Shown here piece by piece: positions 1-5,343 of a stretch of 5,343 bases of DNA. Below the pieces are notes generated by a model. The model saw only the letters and a list, made by a program, of their open reading frames with translations. It searched no databases and was not told the DNA's origin. This DNA comes from Flavobacteriales bacterium UBA7878 (GTDB lineage Bacteria; Bacteroidota; Bacteroidia; Flavobacteriales; Schleiferiaceae): positions 43,330 through 48,672 of the forward strand of contig DLRW01000080.1 in the NCBI GenBank assembly GCA_002501205.1, in the 5' to 3' direction. Every line of letters starts with the position of its first letter. The first letter of the stretch is position 1. Made by a program: the position numbers and the translations under genes.

Positions 1-653
1 TCTGGAATACCAGCTTCTACTTTACCTACCAGGTCAGCACCTACGTCGGCAGCTTTAGTATAAATACCTCCACCCACACGGGCGAATAATGCGATAGATT
101 CTGCACCTAAGGAGAAACCTGCCAATACTTCGATTGCAGTTTTCATTTCGTCGCCAGTAATGGCAGCACCCTCGGGCACGAACATATTGAAGAATATGAT
201 AAATAAGCTACCTAAACCTAAAACGGCAAGGCCGGCCACACCTAATCCCATTACCGAACCACCGGTAAATGAAACTTTAAGCGCAGCTACTAAACTGGTA
301 CGAGCGGCTTCGGTAGTACGAACGTTTGCTTTGGTTGCAATGCGCATTCCGACGTATCCTGCCAAGGCAGAAAAAACGGCACCAATAACAAAGGCCACCG
401 CAATAATAGGGTGAGAGTGCTCTACCAGGGTTCCTGAGAAACCTAATAATAAGGCGGCGATCACCACAAAGTAGCTCATGATCTTCCATTCGGCTTTCAG
501 GAAAGACATTGCACCATCTGCAATGTGTCCTGCAAGCTCAGACATTTTCGCATCTCCCGAGCTTTGCTTGCTCACCCAGGAAGACTTCACCAACATGATC
601 AGGATTCCAATTAAGCCAAGGCCTGGAACCGCATACATTAACCAGTCGTTCAT
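1..653 (-). CDS. hppA: Membrane-bound ion-translocating pyrophosphatase, N-terminal part (cut by window edge)
   Basis: This gene encodes an inner-membrane pyrophosphatase that couples hydrolysis of pyrophosphate to pumping of Na+ or H+. Only the first 217 codons plus two bases lie in the window; the family usually exceeds 650 residues, so about two thirds is missing to the left. The reverse-strand translation starts MNDWLMYAVPGLG and shows several hydrophobic helices (about residues 5-23, 57-75, 81-100 and 144-163). Near the edge is the family's hallmark segment: GAESIALFARVGGGIY, then KAADVGADLVGKVE. In it, Arg192, Lys200, Asp203 and Asp207 are at the positions known to bind Mg-pyrophosphate in this family. 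The start was chosen because the reading frame opens cleanly there, about 30 nt after a good promoter. Residues that decide Na+ against H+ and K+ dependence lie outside the window, so the pumped ion cannot be told. The family call is very secure. Confidence 0.95.
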   Translation of the reverse strand, partial: MNDWLMYAVPGLGLIGILIMLVKSSWVSKQSSGDAKMSELAGHIADGAMSFLKAEWKIMSYFVVIAALLLGFSGTLVEHSHPIIAVAFVIGAVFSALAGYVGMRIATKANVRTTEAARTSLVAALKVSFTGGSVMGLGVAGLAVLGLGSLFIIFFNMFVPEGAAITGDEMKTAIEVLAGFSLGAESIALFARVGGGIYTKAADVGADLVGKVEAGIP

Positions 654-689
654 AGTTGTATTGATTGATTGTTCTCTTTATAAGGGGCG

Positions 690-720
690 CAAAAGTAATC
701 TAAAATGCCAATCAGCCAAA
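690..720 (-). promoter_or_regulatory. Bacteroidota-type promoter of hppA
   Basis: On the reverse strand a TTTG (720-717) is followed by exactly 19 bases and then TACTTTTG (697-690), a full match to the Bacteroidota -33/-7 pattern TTTG and TAnnTTTG. Transcription should begin near position 684, giving a leader of about 30 nt before the ATG at 653. The leader has no clear Shine-Dalgarno sequence, as is normal in this phylum. The promoter means hppA is transcribed independently of pdhB, which ends upstream at a terminator. The call rests on motif match and spacing. Confidence 0.8.
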
Positions 721-751
721 GGCATAGCCCCTGATTATGAGCACAAGCAAG

Positions 752-776
752 AAAAAAAGGGACAAAAAAAAGTCCC
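752..776 (-). terminator. Second, overlapping terminator hairpin using a shared arm
   Basis: On the reverse strand GGGAC (776-772) can pair instead with GTCCC (763-759) across a loop of eight T, and the second arm is followed by seven T (758-752). The GGGAC arm is the same one used by the proximal pdhB terminator, so the two hairpins exclude each other. The 5-bp stem is short but GC-rich. It may catch read-through that passes the first T run; this role is inference. Confidence 0.5.
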
Positions 777-792
777 AACTAAGCGGGACTTT
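764..792 (-). terminator. Intrinsic terminator of pdhB (proximal)
   Basis: Read on the reverse strand, AAAGTCCC (792-785) and GGGACTTT (776-769) form an 8-bp stem around an 8-nt loop. The T-rich 3' side continues to make a run of eight T (771-764). It starts about 20 nt after the pdhB stop codon at 815-813, in the right place and orientation to end pdhB transcription before the hppA promoter. The plus-strand direction has only a short T stretch, so the terminator acts mainly on the minus strand. Confidence 0.85.
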
Positions 793-812
793 AATGCTGA
801 AATAAGCAGCTT

Positions 813-1799
813 TTATTTTTTGTACATCACTTCCTTAACGGCAGTAATTACTCTTGCAGCATTTGGAAGGAACTCTTCCACCAAGGTAGGCGCATAGGCC
901 ATTGGCGTATCTGCAGTGTTAATTCTCAAAATAGGTGCATCCAAGTAATCAAATGCATGCTGTTGGCAATGTGCAATAATCTCTGTTGAAATATTTCCCA
1001 AAGGCCAGGCTTCTTCTAAGATTACCATGCGATTGGTTTTCTTCAAGGAGTTTACCACTGCAGCATAGTCAATCGGACGAACGGTGCGTAAGTCAATGAT
1101 CTCACATTCGATGCCTTCCTTCGCTAATTCTTCAGCGGCTTTATCCGCTTCTTTAATGATCTTACCAAAGGAAACGATGGTTACATCCGAACCTTCACGA
1201 CGAATGGAAGCTTTTCCAATTTCGATTAGGTATTCCTCTTCAGGAACCTCTGCTTTATCACCATACATCTGCTCACTCTCCATAAAGATCACCGGATCAT
1301 TATCGCGAATGGCGCTTTTCAATAAACCTTTTGCATCGTAGGGATTGCTAGGTACAATCACCTTTAAGCCTGGACAGTTGGCATACCAGCTTTCAAAAGC
1401 CTGGCTGTGCGTTGCCGCTAGCTGACCAGCAGAAGCAGTTGGCCCACGGAATACGATAGGCACATTAAATTGACCACCGCTCATCTGAAACATCTTGGCG
1501 GCATTATTAATGATCTGATCGATGGCTACCATCGAAAAGTTGAAGGTCATAAATTCTACGATCGGACGTAAGCCGTTCATAGCAGAGCCCACGCCAATAC
1601 CGGCAAATCCCAGCTCGGCAATAGGGGTATCTAAAACGCGCTTCGGACCAAACTCATCCAGCATGCCTTTAGAGGCTTTGTAGGCACCATTGTATTCGGC
1701 CACCTCTTCACCCATTAAATATACGCGCTCATCGCGACGCATTTCTTCACTCATGGCCTCGGCAACGGCCTCACGGAACTGTATAATTCTGCCCATCAT
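813..1799 (-). CDS. pdhB: Pyruvate dehydrogenase E1 component, beta subunit
   Basis: This is the beta subunit of the thiamine-diphosphate-dependent E1 of the pyruvate dehydrogenase complex, which decarboxylates pyruvate and passes the acetyl group to E2 lipoate in the cytoplasm. The 328-residue length is typical of a complete E1-beta. The N-terminal pyrimidine-binding domain carries GEEVAEYNGAYKASKG (30-45) and DTPIAELGFAGIGVG (57-71), in which Glu62 is the glutamate that activates the cofactor. His131 in ATHSQAFESW matches the conserved active-site histidine. The C-terminal transketolase-like domain contains TIVSFGKI, IIDLRTVRPID and VILEEAWPLGN. The gene opens ATGATG; either Met could start, and the second (position 1796) agrees equally well with family N-termini. 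No alpha subunit or E2/E3 gene is adjacent, so those must be elsewhere. A related 2-oxo-acid dehydrogenase beta subunit is a less likely alternative. Confidence 0.94.
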   Translation of the reverse strand: MMGRIIQFREAVAEAMSEEMRRDERVYLMGEEVAEYNGAYKASKGMLDEFGPKRVLDTPIAELGFAGIGVGSAMNGLRPIVEFMTFNFSMVAIDQIINNAAKMFQMSGGQFNVPIVFRGPTASAGQLAATHSQAFESWYANCPGLKVIVPSNPYDAKGLLKSAIRDNDPVIFMESEQMYGDKAEVPEEEYLIEIGKASIRREGSDVTIVSFGKIIKEADKAAEELAKEGIECEIIDLRTVRPIDYAAVVNSLKKTNRMVILEEAWPLGNISTEIIAHCQQHAFDYLDAPILRINTADTPMAYAPTLVEEFLPNAARVITAVKEVMYKK

Positions 1800-1815
1800 T
1801 CAGATTTTGCAGGGC

Positions 1816-1846
1816 CAAAAGTACTAAAGAGCTTGCAATATGCAGA
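1816..1846 (-). promoter_or_regulatory. Probable promoter of pdhB
   Basis: The reverse strand has TACTTTTG at 1823-1816, a perfect -7 box and identical to that of hppA. At the required 19-base distance upstream is TCTG (1846-1843), one base off the TTTG -33 element. Transcription would start about 10 nt before the ATG, so the mRNA leader would be very short, with no Shine-Dalgarno sequence. The weaker -33 box suggests lower basal strength or help from an activator, which is inference. Confidence 0.65.
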
Positions 1847-1880
1847 CTAAAATACGCCCATACCCTGAAAATGAAATTAG

Positions 1881-1892
1881 TATGCATGCATA
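1881..1892. promoter_or_regulatory. Perfect 12-bp palindrome in divergent control region
   Basis: TATGCATGCATA reads the same on both strands and ends five bases before the -33 box of the etfB promoter, about 35 bases upstream of the pdhB -33 position. That is a plausible spot for a dimeric regulator acting on either gene. No regulator family is recognised from the sequence, and a 12-bp AT-rich palindrome may also be chance. Confidence 0.3.
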
Positions 1893-1896
1893 ATAT

Positions 1897-1927
1897 TTTG
1901 ACCGCGGCTTTTTTTAGGCTATTTTCG
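1897..1927 (+). promoter_or_regulatory. Bacteroidota-type promoter of the etfB operon
   Basis: TTTG (1897-1900), 19 bases, then TATTTTCG (1920-1927), which differs from TAnnTTTG at one base. The spacing is identical to that of the hppA promoter. Transcription should start near 1933, leaving a leader of about 30 nt that is A-rich just before the ATG at 1963 and has no Shine-Dalgarno sequence. It is the only good promoter seen upstream of the etfB-etfA-DUF151 run. Confidence 0.75.
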
Positions 1928-1962
1928 CGGCATAGACAATATCACTCTCAGAATAAACACAT

Positions 1963-2709
1963 ATGAAGGTACTAGTTTGTATTAGTCACGTACCCGACAC
2001 AACTTCTAAAATCAACTTCACTGCCGATAACAGTGCTTTTGATAAAAACGGAGTTCAGTACGTAATTAATCCCTATGACGAATTTGGCTTAACCCGTGCG
2101 GTTTGGCTTAAGGAAAAGCAGGGTGCTTCCATCACCGTGCTTAATGTAGGAAACAAAGAAACCGAGCCCACTCTGCGCAAAGCTTTGGCGATTGGAGCCG
2201 ACACGGCCATCCGCGTTGAAGCTGAGCCCACCGATGCTTTTTTCGTTGCACAGCAAATCGCTGCTGTAGCTAAAGAAGGTGGATATGATCTGATCATTGC
2301 AGGTCGTGAATCAATCGATTACAATGGTGGTCAGGTGCCAGGTATGGTAGCCGCCTTATTAGGCTGGCCTTTTGTTAATGCCTGCGCTGGTATGGAAGCC
2401 AATGGCGATACTTATGATTTCGTGCGTGAAATCGATGGTGGTAAAGAAAAACTAAGCGCTTCTACTCCATTTGTGGTAGCAGGACAAAAAGGCCTGGTTG
2501 AAGAGAAAGATCTTCGCATCCCCAACATGCGTGGTATTATGCAAGCCCGCACCAAACCATTGGAAGTTAAAGCTCCGGTAGAGGCTGTTAACAAAACCCA
2601 AACTGGCGCCTTTAGCAAGCCTGCACCTAAGAGTGCAGTGAAAATGGTTGATGCTGAAAACATGGCCGAATTGGTTCGCATGCTCCACGAAGAAGCGAAA
2701 GTGATCTAA
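1963..2709 (+). CDS. etfB: Electron transfer flavoprotein subunit beta
   Basis: EtfB pairs with EtfA to make the soluble FAD-containing carrier that accepts electrons from acyl-CoA and other flavin dehydrogenases and delivers them to ETF:quinone oxidoreductase. The protein has 248 residues, a normal family length. It starts MKVLVCISHVPDTTSK, continues with VINPYDEFGL (34-43), and carries the nucleotide-binding segment GRESIDYNGGQVPGM (114-128). The ETF-beta signature region runs from VREIDGGKEKL (154-164) to LRIPNMRGIMQARTKPL (184-200); the last part is the recognition loop that docks partner dehydrogenases. The C-terminal tail (about 203-248) is the arm that wraps around the alpha subunit. 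Start choice follows from the promoter and the family N-terminus. It is first in a run with etfA 17 bp downstream. No dehydrogenase or quinone oxidoreductase partner is in the window, so its electron donor cannot be named. Confidence 0.95.
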   Translation: MKVLVCISHVPDTTSKINFTADNSAFDKNGVQYVINPYDEFGLTRAVWLKEKQGASITVLNVGNKETEPTLRKALAIGADTAIRVEAEPTDAFFVAQQIAAVAKEGGYDLIIAGRESIDYNGGQVPGMVAALLGWPFVNACAGMEANGDTYDFVREIDGGKEKLSASTPFVVAGQKGLVEEKDLRIPNMRGIMQARTKPLEVKAPVEAVNKTQTGAFSKPAPKSAVKMVDAENMAELVRMLHEEAKVI

Positions 2710-2726
2710 TCAAAAAAATTGGAAGA

Positions 2727-3695
2727 ATGTCTGTATTAGTATATCTAGAATCCTGGGAAGGAAAATTCAAAAAGAACACTTGGGAAGCGGCCACTTATGC
2801 GGCCAAAACCGCTTCAATGTTAGGCACCGAAGCCATCGGTTTATGCATTGGCAAATTGGACGAAGACGCTAGCGAAGCCGGTAACTACGGTCTTTCCAAA
2901 GTATTACACCTCGAAGGTGATGCCTTTAATCAATTCGACGCCAATGTTTATGGCGCCGCCATTGCCGAAGTAGCCGCTGCTCAATCTGCCAATACGGTAA
3001 TTGTTAGTGCAACCTTCAATGGTAAAGCCTTAGCACCAGCTTTAAGCATTCAAGCAGATGCTGCTCTTTTAAGTAATGTAGTAGCCCTACCTGAAAATGC
3101 CAGTCCCTTTAGCGTGAAACGCGGTGTATTCTCCGGTAAAGGATTTAATGTGTTAACCAGCGATGCCGCCAAGCGCATTGTACTCTTTGTTCCAAACTCT
3201 ATTGCTCCGGAAGCTACCGGTGGAAATGCGAGTGTAGAAGGAACTTCTGCTGGTCAAGGTTCTATTAGCCCTGTAGCTGTTAAAGAGGTGGACCGTGTTA
3301 AAGGTAAAATCCCATTACCTGAAGCGGAGCGCGTGATTAGCGGTGGTCGTGGTTTGAAAGGTCCCGAAAACTGGGGCATGATCGAAGAACTTGCCGAAGT
3401 ATTAGACGCAGGTACCGCATGTAGCAAGCCTGTTTCGGATATGGATTGGCGTCCTCACAGCGAGCACGTTGGACAAACCGGTATCGCTATTAAACCAAAT
3501 TTGTACGTAGCCGTTGGAATTTCGGGCGCAATTCAACACCTTGCCGGGGTGAGCGCTTCAAAAACCATCGTGGTAATTAATAAAGATCCTGAAGCCCCCT
3601 TCTTTAAAGCCGCAGATTACGGCGTGGTGGGCGATGCTTTTGAAGTTGTTCCTAAATTAACTGAGGAAATCAAAAAATTCAAGGCGGCAAATTAA
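2727..3695 (+). CDS. etfA: Electron transfer flavoprotein subunit alpha
   Basis: EtfA provides most of the binding site for the redox-active FAD in the ETF heterodimer. At 322 residues it is complete. The N-terminal domain (about 1-185) starts MSVLVYLESWEGKF and contains NTVIVSATFNGKALAPALS. The C-terminal FAD domain is highly conserved: SGGRGLKGPENW (205-216) with the conserved Arg208, then DMDWRPHSEHVGQTG (238-252), GISGAIQHLAGV (264-275) with the flavin-contacting His271, and NKDPEAPFFKAADYGVVGD (285-303). The WRPHSEH stretch before GQTG is what I recall from Bacteroidota homologues, in place of the proteobacterial form. The ATG is preceded by a purine-rich GGAAGA only one base away, so initiation is probably Shine-Dalgarno independent. 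The stop codon overlaps the next start by one base, consistent with one transcript and coupled translation of the DUF151 gene. Confidence 0.96.
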   Translation: MSVLVYLESWEGKFKKNTWEAATYAAKTASMLGTEAIGLCIGKLDEDASEAGNYGLSKVLHLEGDAFNQFDANVYGAAIAEVAAAQSANTVIVSATFNGKALAPALSIQADAALLSNVVALPENASPFSVKRGVFSGKGFNVLTSDAAKRIVLFVPNSIAPEATGGNASVEGTSAGQGSISPVAVKEVDRVKGKIPLPEAERVISGGRGLKGPENWGMIEELAEVLDAGTACSKPVSDMDWRPHSEHVGQTGIAIKPNLYVAVGISGAIQHLAGVSASKTIVVINKDPEAPFFKAADYGVVGDAFEVVPKLTEEIKKFKAAN

Positions 3696-4303
3696 TGCAG
3701 CAAATCAGGCTTTATGTAAAAGGGCTTTCCTACAGCCAAACCCAAAGCGGTGCTTATGCTTTGGTTTTGGGCGAAGAAAGCGGAGAACGGCGTTTGCCCA
3801 TTATCATTGGGGGATTCGAGGCGCAAAGTATTGCTATTGCCCTCGAGAAGGATATGAATCCACCCCGGCCTTTAACACATGACCTGTTTAAGAATTTTGC
3901 CGATCAGTTTAAGATCACTTTAAAAGAAGTACTGATTCACAAATTACAAGATGGAGTGTTTTACTCCATCTTGGTTTGTGAACGTGAGGGGGAAACTCAT
4001 AGCCTGGATGCGCGTACCTCGGATGCAGTGGCACTGGCCATCCGTTTTAAAACTCCCATCTTCACTTACGAAGAAATACTAGACAAAGCCGGGGTTATCC
4101 TTGGCGAAGGTCAAGCTGATACCGAAAAAGGTAAAAGCAGCAAAACAAAGTCTACTGAAAAAAGTAGCAGCCCCGGACTCCTCTCTACCCAAAGTCTGGA
4201 AAGCTTAAAAAAACAAATGGATGAAGCGGTTCGTAATGAAGACTACGAGCGCGCCGCCCGACTCCGGGACGAAATTGAAAAACGGGAAGGAAATAAAGAC
4301 TAA
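3695..4303 (+). CDS. Bifunctional nuclease family protein (DUF151 domain plus C-terminal UVR motif)
   Basis: The 202-residue protein has two parts. Residues 1-130 form a DUF151 domain with LPIIIGGFEAQSIAIALE (34-51), RPLTHDLF (58-65) and DARTSDAVALAIRFKTPIF (105-123). Residues 167-197 are a UVR motif (LKKQMDEAVRNEDYERAARL), the helical hairpin also found in UvrB and UvrC. A Lys/Ser-rich, probably disordered linker (about 138-166) joins them. A plant member of the DUF151 family is reported to have both DNase and RNase activity; the bacterial role is not settled, so substrate is unknown here. There is no signal peptide, so it should act in the cytoplasm. The start shares the A of TAATG with the etfA stop, which points to translational coupling with etfA. 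The coding sequence also contains a large inverted repeat at 3936-3982. The family call is firm; the function is not. Confidence 0.92.
   Translation: MQQIRLYVKGLSYSQTQSGAYALVLGEESGERRLPIIIGGFEAQSIAIALEKDMNPPRPLTHDLFKNFADQFKITLKEVLIHKLQDGVFYSILVCEREGETHSLDARTSDAVALAIRFKTPIFTYEEILDKAGVILGEGQADTEKGKSSKTKSTEKSSSPGLLSTQSLESLKKQMDEAVRNEDYERAARLRDEIEKREGNKD
3936..3982. repeat. Large imperfect inverted repeat inside the DUF151 gene
   Basis: CAAGATGGAGT (3947-3957) and ACTCCATCTTG (3963-3973) are a perfect 11-bp inverted repeat around a 5-nt GTTTT loop. Outside an internal loop of three bases against one (3944-3946 and 3974), TTCACAAA (3936-3943) pairs perfectly with TTTGTGAA (3975-3982). In total 19 base pairs form from 47 nt. 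It encodes residues about 81-96 (around HKLQDGVFYSILVCE) and lies mid-gene. No T run follows on either strand, so it is not a standard intrinsic terminator. It could be an RNA structure affecting mRNA decay or polarity, or chance in a coding sequence. Confidence 0.8.
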
Positions 4304-4338
4304 TTCAAGGTCTTAATTAGCTATTTTCACCAGCCGAG

Positions 4339-5343
4339 ATGAAGCAAAAATCAACACTATTTGGGATCCTGTTCGCTCTCGTGCTGTTCTGGGGCCATTC
4401 CACCAAGGCACAAAATGCAATTGGAAACTGGGCATTCCATGAGATCCTTTCTGCAGAAGGAGAAAGCCTCTTCCCAATTGCCGCACAAGATTCTTTCTTC
4501 ATCTTTCCGAATGATAGTTTCGCTTATCAATTGCAAGCAAAATCTTTGCAAGCCTATGGCAGCTATGTCCTTCGCAATGACAGCTTACATTTCCACTATT
4601 CAGCCCCAAAGGATGGTCTGCGCTCTTACGCCATTCATATCCTAAATGATAGTCTCTTAGATATTGAAGAAAAAGGAGTGCATTATCGTTTTAGCCGTCG
4701 AGATAGCGATAGCAGCACTGCCCTAATAGCGATGCAAGAAAGTGGTCCGCAAGGCCTGCCATTGAATTACGATTTTAGTCAGAGTGAATTTAAATTGGCC
4801 TCTCTCGCCCGCGGTCTATTAGGCTTAAGCGTATTATTAGCCCTTACCTTTTTAATGTCGTCCAAGCGCCGTTCTATCAATTGGCGCCAGGTATTTAGTG
4901 GCTTGTTGATACAGATCATATTCGCCTTTGCCATTTTAAAAGTTCCATTTATTCGCGGGGCCTTTGATTGGATCAGTGAGAAGTTTGTGATCCTCCTGAG
5001 CTTTACGGATGTGGGCGCTAAATTCCTTTTTGGCGAACTCATTAATGACTCCTCTTCCCTGGGCTATATTTTCGCTTTTAAGGTATTACCCACGGTTATC
5101 TTTTTCTCAGCATTAACCTCCCTCCTCTTCTATTATGGAGTGATGCAAAAAATCGTTTATGCCTTTGCCTGGGTCATGAAGCACACCCTACGCCTTAGTG
5201 GTGCGGAAAGTCTTTCAGCGGCCGGGAATATCTTCTTAGGTCAAACTGAATCACCTTTATTGGTAAAGCCCTATATCAATAAAATGACCCGCAGCGAATT
5301 ACTCTGTGTGATGAGTGGCGGTATGGCAACCATTGCCGGTGGG
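4339..5343 (+). CDS. Concentrative nucleoside transporter (NupC/CNT family) with exported N-terminal domain, partial
   Basis: This is an inner-membrane symporter that takes up nucleosides with Na+ or H+; 335 codons are visible and the gene runs off the right edge. Residues 1-24 look like a signal peptide (MKQKSTLFGILFALVLFW, then STKA and a likely cut before Gln25). Residues about 28-120 form a soluble, beta-rich domain starting GNWAFHEIL and ending GVHYRFSR, resembling small lipocalin-like domains. Membrane helices follow at about 155-174, 186-204 and 239-266. CNT hallmarks are FAFKVLPTVIFFSALTS (241-257), SGAESLSAAGNIFLGQTESP (287-306) and LLCVMSGGMATIAGG to the edge. Gln302-Thr303-Glu304 match the nucleoside-binding GQTE of the Vibrio cholerae transporter as I recall it. 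That homologue has about 418 residues with the motif near 154, so this protein should reach roughly 565. The 35-bp gap after the DUF151 gene suggests possible co-transcription. Substrate range and coupling ion are not visible. Confidence 0.9.
   Translation, partial: MKQKSTLFGILFALVLFWGHSTKAQNAIGNWAFHEILSAEGESLFPIAAQDSFFIFPNDSFAYQLQAKSLQAYGSYVLRNDSLHFHYSAPKDGLRSYAIHILNDSLLDIEEKGVHYRFSRRDSDSSTALIAMQESGPQGLPLNYDFSQSEFKLASLARGLLGLSVLLALTFLMSSKRRSINWRQVFSGLLIQIIFAFAILKVPFIRGAFDWISEKFVILLSFTDVGAKFLFGELINDSSSLGYIFAFKVLPTVIFFSALTSLLFYYGVMQKIVYAFAWVMKHTLRLSGAESLSAAGNIFLGQTESPLLVKPYINKMTRSELLCVMSGGMATIAGG

Noticed and set aside
160..897. Open frames on the plus strand at 160-414 and 478-897 and a minus frame at 277-489
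   Set aside because: They lie across the pyrophosphatase gene, its promoter and the end of pdhB in other frames, and their translations have no recognisable domain; the true minus-strand frames show strong family motifs.
1909..1915. Run of seven T after CCGCGG, resembling a terminator tail
   Set aside because: There is no stem of useful length before it, and it lies in the spacer of the etfB promoter, where a terminator would make no sense.
2621..2638. CTGCAC/GTGCAG 6-bp inverted repeat with a 6-nt loop in etfB
   Set aside because: Stems this short are expected by chance in a window of this size and no T run follows.
2073..2688. Minus-strand open frames inside etfB (2073-2297, 2412-2681, 2452-2688) and a plus-strand frame inside pdhB (1084-1341)
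   Set aside because: All are antisense to genes with clear, continuous family matches; no promoter or family resemblance supports them.
4322..4329. TATTTTCA just before the transporter start, resembling a -7 box
   Set aside because: No TTTG element is found at the 19-base distance upstream, where the sequence is the end of the DUF151 gene. A weak separate promoter for the transporter cannot be excluded but is not supported.
4317..5042. Open frames at 4317-4502 and 4357-4551 (minus), 4361-4645 (plus) and 4779-5042 (minus)
   Set aside because: They are shadows of the nucleoside transporter frame that begins at 4339, which gives a signal peptide, membrane helices and CNT motifs without interruption.

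Overview
The window reads as a piece of core chromosome from a member of the Bacteroidota, probably a Flavobacteriia-type aerobe. Three independent signs support this. Promoters follow the Bacteroidota pattern (TTTG, 19 bp, then TAnnTTTG or a one-base variant), start codons lack Shine-Dalgarno sequences, and the proteins resemble family members I recall from that phylum (E1-beta, ETF subunits with a DMDWRPHSEHVGQTG segment, and a DUF151 protein with a UVR tail). The assignment comes from recalled family patterns; no database search was run.

Layout. Positions 1-653 (minus) hold the first 217 residues of a membrane-bound, ion-pumping pyrophosphatase (hppA), which runs off the left edge. Positions 654-812 are a short gap with the hppA promoter and an unusual pair of overlapping intrinsic terminators for the next gene. 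Positions 813-1799 (minus) are pdhB, the beta subunit of pyruvate dehydrogenase E1. Positions 1800-1962 are a divergent control region with a promoter for pdhB on one strand and for etfB on the other. Positions 1963-4303 (plus) are a tight run: etfB, etfA 17 bp later, then a bifunctional-nuclease-family (DUF151 plus UVR) gene whose start codon shares one base with the etfA stop. From 4339 to the right edge is the first 335 residues of a CNT-type (NupC family) nucleoside transporter carrying an extra exported N-terminal domain.

How the genes fit together. PdhB feeds pyruvate carbon to acetyl-CoA. The ETF heterodimer takes electrons from acyl-CoA or related dehydrogenases and passes them towards the quinone pool. 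The pyrophosphatase recovers energy from pyrophosphate as an ion gradient, and a sodium or proton gradient of that kind would drive a CNT transporter. The DUF151 protein and the nucleoside transporter may share a nucleic-acid or nucleoside salvage theme, but that link is inference.

I found no mobile element, CRISPR array, RNA gene or obviously new system. The signals most worth checking are a 19-base-pair imperfect hairpin buried in the DUF151 coding sequence, the extra N-terminal domain of the transporter, the shared-arm tandem terminators, and a TGCA-rich, palindrome-bearing divergent promoter region.
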